The translations under genes and the position numbers were made by a program. The notes under the pieces were generated by a model. That model was given only the letters and a program-made list of their open reading frames with translations. It had not been told where the DNA came from and did not search any database. This document shows positions 26,442-37,435 of a DNA stretch of 64,000 nucleotides, one piece after another (position 1 is the first letter of the stretch; every line of letters starts with the position of its first letter). This DNA is from Halarcobacter sp. (lineage in GTDB: Bacteria > Campylobacterota > Campylobacteria > Campylobacterales > Arcobacteraceae): assembly GCA_030145305.1 (NCBI GenBank), contig JAQYVX010000010.1, positions 62,001 through 126,000 of the forward strand, read 5' to 3'.

Positions 26442-26644
26442 TTTTCACCTTTTTATGTAATTTTGAAAATCAGTATATTATGAGTGAATTTAAAAGCTTA
26501 TTAAAAATCTAATTTTAGAAGAGTTTAATAAATATTTGTTAAAATTCAAATTTTGCTACTTATCTAAGGAAGAAATTGATAAAATAAGCAAATAATACGT
26601 AATAGGTATTTCCTATTAATTTAGCGCAATAGAGGACGTTATAA

Positions 26645-27028
26645 ATGATATTTGATATGCTATATAGTAAGATTCATAGAGCAACTGTCACAGATGCAAA
26701 TCTTAATTATATTGGTTCCATTACAATTGATGAAGAGTTAATGTATGCTTCAAAAATACGAGTGGGACAAAAAGTAGAAATTGTGAATATAAACAATGGG
26801 GAACGATTTGCAACTTATGTAATTAAAGGGAAAGCAGGAAGTAAAGATATGTGTCTTAATGGAGCTGCTGCAAGAAAAGTAGAAATTGGTGATAAAATTA
26901 TTGTAATAGCTTATGCTTCATATTCCCAAGAAGAATTAGAAAATTACTCACCTACTGTTGTAATAGTAGATGATAAGAATAATATTGAAATGATAACAAA
27001 TGAATTAGTAGGAAGTGATCATGTTTGA
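26645..27028 (+). CDS. panD: Aspartate 1-decarboxylase
   Basis: 127 residues. The pyruvoyl precursor is cleaved at G24-S25 (NYIGSITID). K9 and H11 in YSKIHRATV and the [19 protein letters not shown] segment are also typical. It makes beta-alanine for pantothenate. The 203-nt upstream region holds an imperfect fold-back (around 26555-26593) and a short AATAGG/CCTATT hairpin (26601-26617) before the AGAGGA ribosome site; I recognise no riboswitch class. The gene overlaps ybaB by 8 nt. Confidence 0.95.
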   Translation: MIFDMLYSKIHRATVTDANLNYIGSITIDEELMYASKIRVGQKVEIVNINNGERFATYVIKGKAGSKDMCLNGAAARKVEIGDKIIVIAYASYSQEELENYSPTVVIVDDKNNIEMITNELVGSDHV

Positions 27029-27341
27029 GGGAATAGATTTAAGTAAAATTAATTTAAATGAGATGATGGGCCAAGTTCAAGAAATGGCTGAGAAAGCAAA
27101 AGAGAAAAATTCAGAACAAATTTTTACTTCAAAAGCTGGTGGAGGAATGATTGAGATTTCAATTAATGGAAATTCAGAAGTAATTGACTTACAAATTGAT
27201 GATTCTTTACTTGAAGATAAAGACTCTTTACAAATATTATTAATTTCAGCAATGAACGATGTAATTAAACAAAGTGATGCAAGTAAAAAAGCAATGGCAA
27301 TGAATATGATGGGTGGCCTTGGGTCTTTTGGACAAAAATAA
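27021..27341 (+). CDS. YbaB/EbfC family nucleoid-associated protein
   Basis: 106 residues from the ATG at 27021 (AGGA seven nt upstream; an in-frame GTG at 27015 is too close to the ribosome site). Family features: [15 protein letters not shown] helix near residues 14-28, the strand region [21 protein letters not shown] near 37-57 and a Met-rich C-terminus [12 protein letters not shown]. YbaB proteins bind DNA as dimers. It overlaps panD by 8 nt and is followed after one base by ispA. Confidence 0.92.
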   Translation: MFEGIDLSKINLNEMMGQVQEMAEKAKEKNSEQIFTSKAGGGMIEISINGNSEVIDLQIDDSLLEDKDSLQILLISAMNDVIKQSDASKKAMAMNMMGGLGSFGQK

Positions 27342-27342
27342 T

Positions 27343-28206
27343 ATGCATGAACTACTTAGCTCTTTTGAAAACTATTTACTAAATAATTTACCACAATCTA
27401 AGACTTTTCACCCTTGTTTTGAGGATGCTTTAGGCTTAATGCTAAAAGCTGGTGGTAAAAGATTTAGGCCGATGCTTTTGCTATCTGTTGTAAAATCAAA
27501 TAAAAGTTTATTACTAGAAAACTCAATGCCTGTAGCCTTGGGATTAGAAATGCTTCATACTTATTCTTTAATACATGATGATTTGCCTTCAATGGATAAT
27601 GCTGATCTTAGACGTGGTTTTGAAACTTTACATAAAAAATATGATGAAGTAACAGCTATTTTAGTAGGAGATGCTTTAAATACAGAAGCTTTTAGTCAAA
27701 TAGCAAATGCGGCACTTCATAATGATATTAAAATTGAATTAATAAAAGTTTTAAGCTCTAATGGTGGAATTGATGGAATGATTATAGGTCAAGCTATTGA
27801 TTGCTTCTTTGAAAATGAAAAGTTAGAATTAGATCAATTGGAGTTTTTACATATCCATAAAACTGCGAAATTAATTGCAGGAAGTTTAAAAATGGGTGCA
27901 ATAATTTCTGAATATGATTTAAAAACACAAGATAAGCTTTACAATTTTGGAATTGATATAGGTTTATTATTTCAAATCCAAGATGATATTATTGATGAAA
28001 CACAAACTTCTATAGAAGCTGGGAAAACTACACAAAATGATGAAGCTAAGAATTCTTTTGTTAATTTATTAGGGCTTGAAGGTGCTGTTAAAGCAGCAGA
28101 TGATTTAGCAAAAAAATGTGAATATAATTTAAACGAATTAGACAAGAATCTTAAAAAATCATTAGAAGAACTACTGTTAAAATATCTATATCGTCACAAA
28201 AACTAA
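27343..28206 (+). CDS. ispA: Polyprenyl (farnesyl) diphosphate synthase
   Basis: 287 residues from the ATG at 27343, one base after the ybaB stop; the longer open frame from 27313 lies inside ybaB. It condenses IPP with DMAPP/GPP. The first Asp-rich motif is HDDLPSMDNADLRRG near residues 78-92, a four-residue-spaced DDx4D form of bacterial FPP synthases, and the second is QIQDDIID near 212-219. GGKRFRPML near 38 binds IPP. The chain supplies menaquinone and cell-wall carrier lipid. The groES promoter region follows. Confidence 0.93.
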   Translation: MHELLSSFENYLLNNLPQSKTFHPCFEDALGLMLKAGGKRFRPMLLLSVVKSNKSLLLENSMPVALGLEMLHTYSLIHDDLPSMDNADLRRGFETLHKKYDEVTAILVGDALNTEAFSQIANAALHNDIKIELIKVLSSNGGIDGMIIGQAIDCFFENEKLELDQLEFLHIHKTAKLIAGSLKMGAIISEYDLKTQDKLYNFGIDIGLLFQIQDDIIDETQTSIEAGKTTQNDEAKNSFVNLLGLEGAVKAADDLAKKCEYNLNELDKNLKKSLEELLLKYLYRHKN

Positions 28207-28243
28207 GGAAATCAAAAGCTTTAGTCAAATATACTCACATTAC

Positions 28244-28270
28244 TTGACAAATATGTAAAAATTTTATAAA
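28244..28270 (+). promoter_or_regulatory. groESL promoter
   Basis: TTGACA at 28244-28249 and TATAAA at 28265-28270, 15 nt apart, directly before the CIRCE element. A second TATAAT lies at 28310-28315. Confidence 0.65.
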
Positions 28271-28272
28271 AT

Positions 28273-28299
28273 TTGGCACTCAGAAAAAATGAGTGCTAA
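28273..28299 (+). promoter_or_regulatory. CIRCE element (HrcA operator)
   Basis: TTGGCACTC (28273-28281), a 9-nt spacer, and GAGTGCTAA (28291-28299). This matches the CIRCE consensus TTAGCACTC-N9-GAGTGCTAA with one substitution. HrcA binding here would repress groES-groEL until heat shock. hrcA itself is not in the window. Confidence 0.95.
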
Positions 28300-28337
28300 A
28301 AAAATAAGTTATAATAAAAATTTATAGGAGAATTAAA

Positions 28338-30234
<1,897 letters not shown>

Positions 30235-30275
30235 TCTGATAAAGACTCATTTTAAACTACTTTTTTAAACAAGGA

Positions 30276-30306
30276 AAGGCAGGTCTTTTTTATAAGGACT
30301 TGCCTT
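30276..30306 (+). terminator. groESL terminator
   Basis: A 10-bp stem (30276-30285 with 30297-30306, one G-U pair) around a T-rich loop, followed by CAATCTTTT. The rest of the 312-nt gap before 30547 is AT-rich and holds a TATAAT box at 30490-30495 for the kinase gene; I see nothing else in it. Confidence 0.7.
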
Positions 30307-30546
30307 CAATCTTTTATAAATATAACATTAAAATAAACTTTTCTTTTTAACCTCTTTTTATATTTAAACTAAAAAATCAAACAAATTTGTACAATTAATT
30401 ATCTATAGTTTATTTAAATTATTTACAATTCTGATATCCATGTTTTTAAAGCTTGAAAATATTGATATTAAAAATTATCTTACAAATGTTATAATTTTAT
30501 ATTATATTAATAATTATTTTTATTGCTTTTAAAGGTGGGAAACATT

Positions 30547-32007
30547 ATGAATAATTTAGAAGAAAGCAAGTTTATAAAACTTATAGAAAACATACCAAAC
30601 ATAGCTGTTCAAGGTTATAATAGAAATCGAAATGTAATTTATTGGAATAAGGCAAGTGAACTTTTGTACGGTTTTTCAAAAGAAGAAGCCTTAGGTAAAA
30701 AACTTGAAGATTTAATAATTTTTGACTTAATGAAGAATCAGGTAATTAAACTTATTCAAAATTGGTATGAAAATGATGAAGTTATAGCTGCTGGAGAGCT
30801 TAATTTAAAACATAAAGATGGTCACTGTATTTATGTTTATTCTTCTCACGTAATGTTTGAGGAAGATAATAACCCTTCAGAAATGTTTTGTATTGATATT
30901 GACTTAAGTTTTCAAAAAAAACAAGAAGAATTATTTCATAGTTTTTTTGAACTGCCTATTAACTTACAATTTATTGCTAATACAAAAGGAACTATTCTTC
31001 AAGTTAATAATACAGTTAAAAGTATGCTTGGGTATGAAAGAGAAGAATTGATTAATACCTCTTTTATGGATTTAGTTCATCCTGATGATATTGAAGCTAC
31101 AGTAAAAAAGATGAAAAAACTAGAAGATGGCGAATCTATTCATTATTTTGAAAATAGATATAGACATGCAAATGGTAAGTTTATTAACTTAGCTTGGTCA
31201 GCAGTTACAAATAAAGCTGATAATTTAGTTTATGGTAGTGCTCAGAATATAACTGAAGCAAAATTAATAGAATTGGAAAAAAATAAACAAGAACGAATTG
31301 TTTTACATCAATCAAGAATAGCAGCAGTAGGAGAAATGCTTGGTAATATTGCCCATCAGTGGAGACAACCTCTATCTGTAATATCTACAGCAGCCACGGG
31401 ATTAAAATTATCTTTGGAATTTGAAGAAAAAATAGATAAAAAAGAGATTGCAAATACACTTGATATTGTAAATGATAATGTGCAATATTTATCTAAAACA
31501 ATCGATGATTTTAGGAATTTTTTTAAAGATGATTTAACTTTATTAAAAGAATCAAATTTGAAAGATACTTTCAAAAAAATAAGAAACCTTACATCAGCTA
31601 GCTTCGATAATAGTTTTATAAAATACTCACAAGATATTGATGATATTTATTTAGTGCTTAATGAAAATCTTCTAATTCAAGCATTGATTAATTTATATAA
31701 TAATTCAAAAGATGCTTTAATAGATAAAAAATATAGTAGATGCTTTTTTGTTTCAGTTAAAAAAAATAAAAAGAATATTGTTATAAAAATCTCAGATAAT
31801 GGTGGAGGGATTAAAGATACAATAATTGATAAGATATTTGATCCATACTTTACAACAAAACATGAGTCAATTGGTACAGGAATAGGTTTATATATGACTA
31901 ATCAAATTATAACTAAACAAATGAAAGGAAATACTAGCGTAAAAAATATTGAATTTGAATGTGATGGAAATAAATACCCTGGTGCTGAATTTACAATCAA
32001 GTTTTAA
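30547..32007 (+). CDS. Orphan PAS-PAS sensor histidine kinase
   Basis: 486 residues from the ATG at 30547, with AAAGGTGGG eight nt upstream (an in-frame TTG at 30523 lacks a site). PAS1 spans about 5-110 (YNRNRNVIYWNKASELLYGF), PAS2 about 130-235 (VHPDDIEATVKKM; FENRYRHANGKFINLAWS). HisKA has GNIAHQWRQPLS with the acceptor His at 270. The HATPase shows LYNNSKDAL, DNGGGI and GTGIGLYM. There are no membrane segments, so it is a cytoplasmic sensor, possibly of redox or oxygen. No response regulator is adjacent. Confidence 0.92.
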   Translation: MNNLEESKFIKLIENIPNIAVQGYNRNRNVIYWNKASELLYGFSKEEALGKKLEDLIIFDLMKNQVIKLIQNWYENDEVIAAGELNLKHKDGHCIYVYSSHVMFEEDNNPSEMFCIDIDLSFQKKQEELFHSFFELPINLQFIANTKGTILQVNNTVKSMLGYEREELINTSFMDLVHPDDIEATVKKMKKLEDGESIHYFENRYRHANGKFINLAWSAVTNKADNLVYGSAQNITEAKLIELEKNKQERIVLHQSRIAAVGEMLGNIAHQWRQPLSVISTAATGLKLSLEFEEKIDKKEIANTLDIVNDNVQYLSKTIDDFRNFFKDDLTLLKESNLKDTFKKIRNLTSASFDNSFIKYSQDIDDIYLVLNENLLIQALINLYNNSKDALIDKKYSRCFFVSVKKNKKNIVIKISDNGGGIKDTIIDKIFDPYFTTKHESIGTGIGLYMTNQIITKQMKGNTSVKNIEFECDGNKYPGAEFTIKF

Positions 32008-32057
32008 TTTAAAAAAATAAAAGTGGATTGAGTTAGTCTTGAATATAAAAAGCAAAA

Positions 32058-32091
32058 AAAAAAGGAGAAAACATCTGTTTTCTCCTTTTTT
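32058..32091. terminator. Bidirectional terminator after the PAS kinase
   Basis: GGAGAAAA (32064-32071) pairs with TTTTCTCC (32078-32085), extended by A- and T-tracts on either side. It can serve both the kinase gene and a possible minus-strand transcript from 32225. Confidence 0.9.
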
Positions 32092-32098
32092 ATATTAA

Positions 32099-32124
32099 GT
32101 TATAAATAAACTTTTATTTATAAC
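32099..32124. other. AT-rich hairpin
   Basis: GTTATAAATA (32099-32108) pairs perfectly with TATTTATAAC (32115-32124). On the minus strand it would lie just before the terminator at 32058-32091. Confidence 0.6.
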
Positions 32125-32170
32125 AATTTACTACACTGTAAATTTATTTTAAATTAGTTTTTTAACAATA

Positions 32171-32194
32171 CTAAAAATGTGAAACCTTCGTCAT
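32171..32194 (-). other. Possible 7-codon ORF with ideal ribosome site
   Basis: On the minus strand GGAGG (32200-32204) lies five nt before an ATG at 32194. The frame MTKVSHF then stops at TAG. A sigma-70-like promoter lies upstream at 32225-32253 and a terminator downstream at 32091-32058. It could be a minimal leader or an sRNA start region; translation is not proven. Confidence 0.4.
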
Positions 32195-32224
32195 TTACAC
32201 CTCCATATCGTTTGATATATTAAA

Positions 32225-32253
32225 ATTGTAGCACTTTTTATTTGTAAAAGCAA
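32225..32253 (-). promoter_or_regulatory. Candidate minus-strand promoter in the 512-nt gap
   Basis: On the minus strand TTGCTT (32253-32248), a 17-nt spacer and TACAAT (32230-32225). A transcript would run to the terminator at 32091-32058, about 160 nt. The gap 32008-32519 contains no full-length gene. Its right part holds only AT-rich sequence and the hairpin at 32416-32439. Confidence 0.45.
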
Positions 32254-32415
32254 ATTTTTTATCTTAAAATTCGAATATTTATTAAAATTTATTCAAATGT
32301 CCTATTATATAGGCCTTATAGAGATTTTAAAATATAAAAAATAGTTCAGATTAGCTTGATTTGATATGAAATGTGTAAAATTTTCTCTCTATCCTTAAAT
32401 GAATTAGAAATTTAT

Positions 32416-32439
32416 ATGCAAATTTCTTTAAATTTGCAT
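32416..32439. other. Hairpin upstream of suhB
   Basis: ATGCAAATTT (32416-32425) pairs with AAATTTGCAT (32430-32439) around a 4-nt loop. A T-rich tract with T7 follows about 10 nt later. It may be a terminator or part of the suhB leader. Confidence 0.5.
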
Positions 32440-32519
32440 AATCTTTCATCATTTTTTTCTAAATCAACACTTTCGTAACTATCTTTTGTTAGAATTCTAA
32501 AAAATATTATGGATGTAAA

Positions 32520-33290
32520 ATGAAAATAAAATTAATTAAGATAATAAAAGAAGCGGGTGAACTTTTAAAAGATGGGTATTATTCAAAAAAAGATGTTACT
32601 TTTAAAGCAAAAAAAGACTTAGTGACAAAATATGATATTGGAATAGAGAATTTTTTAAAAGAAAAGTTTCTAGCAGAGTTTAAAGATTTTAATGTAATAG
32701 CCGAAGAATCAGATAACTCAAACTGTAAATTTGCTAATTCTATTATAGTAGATCCAATAGATGGAACAACAAACTTTGTAAACCAAGTTCCTCATATTTG
32801 TATTTCAGTTGGAGTTTATAAAGATAAAAAACCTTATATTGGAATAGTATACAATCCTATTTTGGATGAACTTTATGAAGCTGAGATTGGAAAAGGTGCC
32901 TTTTTAAATGGTGAAAAAATTGAAGTATCAAAAGAAGAAGATTTTCAAAAAGCTTTAGTTTCAACAGGCTTTCCATATACAAGTGGAACTTGCGAAGATG
33001 ATTTAAATGATGTAGTAAATAAAATAAAAAATATTCTACCAAAATGTCAAGACATAAGAAGATTAGGCTCAGCAGCTCTTGATTTATGTTATGTGGCACG
33101 TGGAACTTATGAGGCTTATTATGAAATGAATTTAAAAGCTTGGGATGTAAGTGCTGGAATTATTATTTTAAGTGAAGCTGGTGGTAAAATTTCAACTCTA
33201 GATGGAAGCGATTATAAACTATTTGAAGACAAGTATCTTCTTAGTTCAAATGGTTATGTACACAACTCTTTAGTGTCAAATTTAAAGTAA
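32520..33290 (+). CDS. suhB: Inositol-monophosphatase family protein (SuhB-like)
   Basis: 256 residues. Metal-binding motifs of the family: AEESDN near residues 61-66, DPIDGTTNFVNQVP near 79-92 with the catalytic Thr, and LKAWDVSAGIIILSEAGG near 203-220. It hydrolyses inositol-1-phosphate or related sugar phosphates; in bacteria SuhB also modulates rRNA transcription, so the physiological role is uncertain. A GGATGTAA ribosome site precedes the ATG. Confidence 0.88.
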   Translation: MKIKLIKIIKEAGELLKDGYYSKKDVTFKAKKDLVTKYDIGIENFLKEKFLAEFKDFNVIAEESDNSNCKFANSIIVDPIDGTTNFVNQVPHICISVGVYKDKKPYIGIVYNPILDELYEAEIGKGAFLNGEKIEVSKEEDFQKALVSTGFPYTSGTCEDDLNDVVNKIKNILPKCQDIRRLGSAALDLCYVARGTYEAYYEMNLKAWDVSAGIIILSEAGGKISTLDGSDYKLFEDKYLLSSNGYVHNSLVSNLK

Positions 33291-33371
33291 TAAATTTTTT
33301 AGCAAAGTATTTATTTACCATATTTTAGCTATTATGCCTAATTTTAAAACAGAACTAAAAGGTTTATTGCT

Positions 33372-35201
33372 ATGTGTGGAATAGTTGGCTATATAGGAAA
33401 ACAAGATACAACAAAATTTTTACTTGATGGATTAAAAGAGTTAGAATATAGAGGTTATGATTCAGCTGGAATTGCACTTTTGAATAAAGATAAGATTGAT
33501 GTCTTTAAAGCTCTTGGAAAACTTAATAATCTAATTGAAAAAGTTGAAAATTCAGATTTAGGTACTTATGAAATTGGTATTGGACATACTAGATGGGCAA
33601 CACATGGTAAACCTACAGAATTAAATGCTCATCCACACTTGGGTGAATACTCTTATGTTGTTCACAATGGAATTATTGAAAATTATAAAGAGTTAAAAGA
33701 AGAATTAATTAATGCTGGACATAAGTTTGTTTCACAAACAGATACAGAAGTGATAGTTCATCTTTTTGAAAATTATTTAAATAAAGCTAACGAGCAGTCG
33801 CAAGAGAACAAAGTTAATAATACAAACCAAGCTTTTAAAGATACAATTGAAAGATTAGAGGGTGCTTTTTCAATTCTACTAATCTCAAAAGCTGATCCTA
33901 CAAAAATATTTTTCTTCAAACATGGAAGTCCACTTATTGTGGCAAGAGGAAAAGAAGACAATGAAGTTTTATTTGCTTCTTCAGATGCTCCTTTAATTGG
34001 ATTAGCAAAAGAAGTAGTATATTTAGAAGATGGAGTTGGTGGAATTGCAAGTAAAAATGGAATTGAATTTTTAAGTGATGATTATTCATGGTCAACTCTT
34101 CCCACATCAAAACAATTTGCTCAAAAAGATGGCTTTAGATTTTTTATGGAAAAAGAGATTTATGAACAAAGTTCTGTAGTAAGTGATTGTATGCTAGGAC
34201 GAATTCAAGATGAAGAAATTTTATTTGATGAAATTGAAGAATCAATTTTAGATGGAATAAAAGAGATTAAAATTTGTGCTTGTGGAACTTCTTTTCATGC
34301 TGGATTAACTTCTTCATATCTTTTTGAAAGATTATCAAAAATTAAATGTAGTATTGAAGTTGCTAGTGAGTTTAGATATAAAGAACCAATGCTTACAAAA
34401 GATACACTTTTTATTGTTATTTCTCAAAGTGGGGAAACCGCTGATACTTTAGAAGCTTTAAAAATGGCAAAAAAAGCAGGACTTAAAACCTTAGTTATTT
34501 GTAATGTTGATAATTCATCTATGACTAGAATGGCTGATTTTACAATACTTACACGTGCAGGAATTGAAAAAGGAGTTGCCTCTACTAAAGCTTTCTCAAC
34601 TCAGACAGCTGTTTTATGGATGTTATCACTTTATTTTGCTAAAATAAATGCTTCAATTTCATTTGAGAAATTACAGAGCGAACTTCTTGCTTTGAGAGAA
34701 GTTCCAAAATCTTTAATTATAGATGATAAAATACACGAAAAGACTAAGAGGTTATCAAAAAGATATCTTCATGGTCATGGTTTTTTCTTTATAGGACGAG
34801 ACGTCTTTTTCCCATTAGCCCTAGAAGGTGCTTTAAAATTAAAAGAAATTTCATATTTACATGCGGAAGGATATCCAGCAGGTGAAATGAAACATGGTCC
34901 AATTGCTTTAGCTGATCCTGAATTATTCACGATTGCTTTAATGCCACAAAATTTATTATATGATAAAATTAAATCTAATGTTGAAGAGTTAAGTGCAAGA
35001 GATAGTACAATTTGTACTGTTTCCCCTCTTGATTTTGAACTAAGTGATGATTTTATTAGAACTCAAGAAACTTCTCATTATATGTTAGAGTTTTTTGAAA
35101 TGTTAGTTGTATTACAACTCCTTTCTATGGAGATTTCAGTACGACTAGGTAATGATGTTGACATGCCAAGAAACTTGGCAAAGTCTGTTACTGTTGAATA
35201 A
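33372..35201 (+). CDS. glmS: Glutamine-fructose-6-phosphate aminotransferase
   Basis: 609 residues, usual length. The N-terminal glutaminase starts at the catalytic C2 (CGIVGYIG), with GHTRWATHGKP near 75 and HNGIIENY near 100. The two SIS isomerase domains contain CGTSFHAG near 305, SQSGETADTLEALKMAKKAG near 353-372 and AEGYPAGEMKHGPIAL near 498-513. The C-terminus is NLAKSVTVE. It makes glucosamine-6-phosphate for peptidoglycan and LPS. The 81-nt gap upstream shows no glmS ribozyme. Confidence 0.97.
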   Translation: MCGIVGYIGKQDTTKFLLDGLKELEYRGYDSAGIALLNKDKIDVFKALGKLNNLIEKVENSDLGTYEIGIGHTRWATHGKPTELNAHPHLGEYSYVVHNGIIENYKELKEELINAGHKFVSQTDTEVIVHLFENYLNKANEQSQENKVNNTNQAFKDTIERLEGAFSILLISKADPTKIFFFKHGSPLIVARGKEDNEVLFASSDAPLIGLAKEVVYLEDGVGGIASKNGIEFLSDDYSWSTLPTSKQFAQKDGFRFFMEKEIYEQSSVVSDCMLGRIQDEEILFDEIEESILDGIKEIKICACGTSFHAGLTSSYLFERLSKIKCSIEVASEFRYKEPMLTKDTLFIVISQSGETADTLEALKMAKKAGLKTLVICNVDNSSMTRMADFTILTRAGIEKGVASTKAFSTQTAVLWMLSLYFAKINASISFEKLQSELLALREVPKSLIIDDKIHEKTKRLSKRYLHGHGFFFIGRDVFFPLALEGALKLKEISYLHAEGYPAGEMKHGPIALADPELFTIALMPQNLLYDKIKSNVEELSARDSTICTVSPLDFELSDDFIRTQETSHYMLEFFEMLVVLQLLSMEISVRLGNDVDMPRNLAKSVTVE

Positions 35202-35257
35202 ATATTAATTTTTTATTTTTTTATTAGAATTTAAAGATAAAAATAAGTATAGATTTA

Positions 35258-35309
35258 ATGGAAAACAAAAATGGAAAACAAAATAGGAAAACAAACATGG
35301 AAAACAAAA
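35258..35309 (+). repeat. Four tandem 13-bp repeats over the metK start
   Basis: Units start at 35258, 35271, 35284 and 35297, consensus ATGGAAAACAAAA. Units 1, 2 and 4 carry an ATG; unit 3 has TAGG instead and gives an AGGA ribosome site for the ATG of unit 4. Unit 1 is in frame with unit 4, unit 2 is not. Confidence 0.95.
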
Positions 35310-36505
35310 CAAACTACTTATTTACAAGCGAAGTTGTAAGCCCAGGGCATCCAGATAAGTGTGCAGATATTATTGCAGATACAATAGTTGATAGATTAAT
35401 TATTGAAGATAAAAATAGTAGAGTTGCCTCTGAGGTATTTGTAGCTGGAAAACACGTTATAATTGGTGGGGAAGTAAAATCACAATGCCAATTATCACAA
35501 AAAGATTATGAAGATTTAGTAAAAGATGCTTTAGCTAAAATAGGTTATGACGGAAAATCTTCTTTTACAAAAGAACAATGTTTACATCCTGATGATATAC
35601 AAGTACAGGTTTTATTAAACCAACAATCTCCTGATATCTCTCAAGGTGTTGATCAAGAAACTGGTGAAACTGGAGCGGGAGATCAAGGAATTATGTTTGG
35701 TTTTGCATCAAATGAAACTGCTGATTATATGCCAGCTGCGATTACTTATGCACGAATGTTAGCTGATAAAGTTTATCATTATGCCCTTTCTCATAATCAT
35801 AAACTTGGTGTTGATATTAAAACTCAAGTTACAGTTGATTATGGAACAAAAGAAAATTTTGAAAATTGTAAACCACAAAAAATTCATACAATTGTTGTGT
35901 CTGCTCCTTCAGTTGAAGATATGCCAATTGAAGAGGTTAGAGAGTTAATTCAAGGACTAATTGATGATACAGGATTACCTACTTCTATGTATAATAAAGA
36001 TGAAACTATTATTCATATCAATCCAACAGGAAGATATGTAAGTCATTCACCTTTACATGATTCAGGCTTAACAGGACGAAAACTTATTGTTGATTCATTT
36101 GGAGGATATTCTCCAATTGGTGGAGGAGCACAATCTTCAAAGGATTATACAAAAGTTGATAGAAGTGGACTATATGCTGCACGTTGGATTGCAAAAAATA
36201 TTGTTGCAGCAGGACTTGCAAGTAAAGTAAATGTTCAAATCTCATATGCAATTGGAGTGGCTCGTCCAACTTCAGTTTCTGTTGATACTATGGGAACTTA
36301 TACAAAATATGATGATGATAAATTATCTTCAATTGTAATGAATACTTATCCTTTAACTCCAAGATGGATTACAGAACAATTTAATCTAGATAAACCTTCA
36401 GCAGAAACTTTTCTTTATGCAGATGTTGCGGCAAGAGGACAAGTTGGACAAAGTGATTATCCTTGGGAAAAACTTGACGAAGTAGAAAAACTTAAAAATA
36501 TATAA
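35297..36505 (+). CDS. metK: S-adenosylmethionine synthetase
   Basis: 402 residues from the ATG at 35297. An in-frame ATG at 35258 would add 13 Lys/Asn-rich residues encoded by the tandem repeats and lacks a good ribosome site. Motifs: EVVSPGHPDKCAD near residues 11-23, GAGDQGIMFG near 125-134 (the ATP hexapeptide GAGDQG), GGGAQSSKDYTKVDRS near 275-290 and the Lys-rich active site. It joins Met and ATP to make SAM. A hairpin (36529-36547) lies between it and accD. Confidence 0.95.
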   Translation: MENKTNYLFTSEVVSPGHPDKCADIIADTIVDRLIIEDKNSRVASEVFVAGKHVIIGGEVKSQCQLSQKDYEDLVKDALAKIGYDGKSSFTKEQCLHPDDIQVQVLLNQQSPDISQGVDQETGETGAGDQGIMFGFASNETADYMPAAITYARMLADKVYHYALSHNHKLGVDIKTQVTVDYGTKENFENCKPQKIHTIVVSAPSVEDMPIEEVRELIQGLIDDTGLPTSMYNKDETIIHINPTGRYVSHSPLHDSGLTGRKLIVDSFGGYSPIGGGAQSSKDYTKVDRSGLYAARWIAKNIVAAGLASKVNVQISYAIGVARPTSVSVDTMGTYTKYDDDKLSSIVMNTYPLTPRWITEQFNLDKPSAETFLYADVAARGQVGQSDYPWEKLDEVEKLKNI

Positions 36506-36528
36506 TATAATAAAAAACAAAAACATAG

Positions 36529-36547
36529 GTTCCTCTAAAAGAGGAAC
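36529..36547 (+). terminator. Hairpin between metK and accD
   Basis: GTTCCTCT (36529-36536) pairs with AGAGGAAC (36540-36547). Only TAATTT follows, so termination would be weak; it may act as an attenuator or leader hairpin of accD. Confidence 0.5.
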
Positions 36548-36565
36548 TAATTTAAAGGAAATATA

Positions 36566-37435
36566 ATGGATTTAAAAAATTTATTTAGTAAAATTTCATT
36601 TGATAGCAAAGACAAAGAACAACCAACAAAAAATGATGCTCCAACACACTGGATAAAATGTCCAGAATGTTCATCTTTAATGTTTTTTAAAGAAGTAGAG
36701 AATCAAAATAATATTTGTCCTAAATGTAATTTTCATATGAGAATTGGTGCAAAAAGAAGAATTGAAATTTTAACTGATGCTGACTCTTTTGTTGAATACG
36801 ATGCAGATTTAAAACCAATTGATCCTTTAAAGTTTGTTGATAAAAAATCTTATAAAAAAAGAGTAGATGAAGCTGTTAAAAAAACAGGTAGAACTTCTGC
36901 TGTTGTAAGTGGAGAGTGTACTATAAATGGGATATCTGTGCAAATAGTAGTATTTGATTTTGCATTTATGGGTGGAAGTTTAGGTTCTGTTGAAGGTGAG
37001 AAGATTGTAAGAGCTGTAAACAGAGCTATGGAAAAACATGAAGGTTTAGTTATTGTTTCAGCTTCAGGAGGTGCACGAATGCAAGAATCAACTTTTTCAT
37101 TAATGCAAATGGCAAAAACATCAGCAGCATTAAAAAGAATGGATAAAGTAAAACTTCCATTCATCTCAGTTTTAACTGACCCTACAATGGGTGGAGTTTC
37201 TGCATCTTTTGCCTTTTTAGGTGATATTATTATGGCAGAACCAGGAGCTTTAGTTGGCTTTGCTGGACAAAGAGTTATTAAACAAACTATTGGAGCTGAT
37301 CTTCCTGAAGGCTTCCAAAGAGCAGAATTCTTACTTGAAAAAGGTTCAATTGATATGGTTGTTAATAGAAAAGATATGAAAAAAACATTGTCAGATCTTT
37401 TAACAATGTTTTCAAAAACAGCTACTGCTAGTTAA
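36566..37435 (+). CDS. accD: Acetyl-CoA carboxylase carboxyltransferase subunit beta
   Basis: 289 residues. The N-terminal zinc ribbon has C32-x2-C35 and C51-x2-C54. The carboxyltransferase (crotonase-fold) domain follows, with [16 protein letters not shown] near 130-145, [12 protein letters not shown] near 164-175 and [16 protein letters not shown] near 207-222. With AccA it transfers CO2 from biotin to acetyl-CoA. Its stop overlaps the thiE start by one base (TAATG). Confidence 0.97.
   Translation: MDLKNLFSKISFDSKDKEQPTKNDAPTHWIKCPECSSLMFFKEVENQNNICPKCNFHMRIGAKRRIEILTDADSFVEYDADLKPIDPLKFVDKKSYKKRVDEAVKKTGRTSAVVSGECTINGISVQIVVFDFAFMGGSLGSVEGEKIVRAVNRAMEKHEGLVIVSASGGARMQESTFSLMQMAKTSAALKRMDKVKLPFISVLTDPTMGGVSASFAFLGDIIMAEPGALVGFAGQRVIKQTIGADLPEGFQRAEFLLEKGSIDMVVNRKDMKKTLSDLLTMFSKTATAS

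Noticed and set aside
33291-33371. glmS ribozyme upstream of glmS
   Set aside because: The gap is only 81 nt and shows none of the ribozyme core pairing; such ribozymes are a Firmicutes feature.
36084-37164. Minus-strand frames opposite metK and accD
   Set aside because: Mirror frames of two conserved genes; no independent signals.
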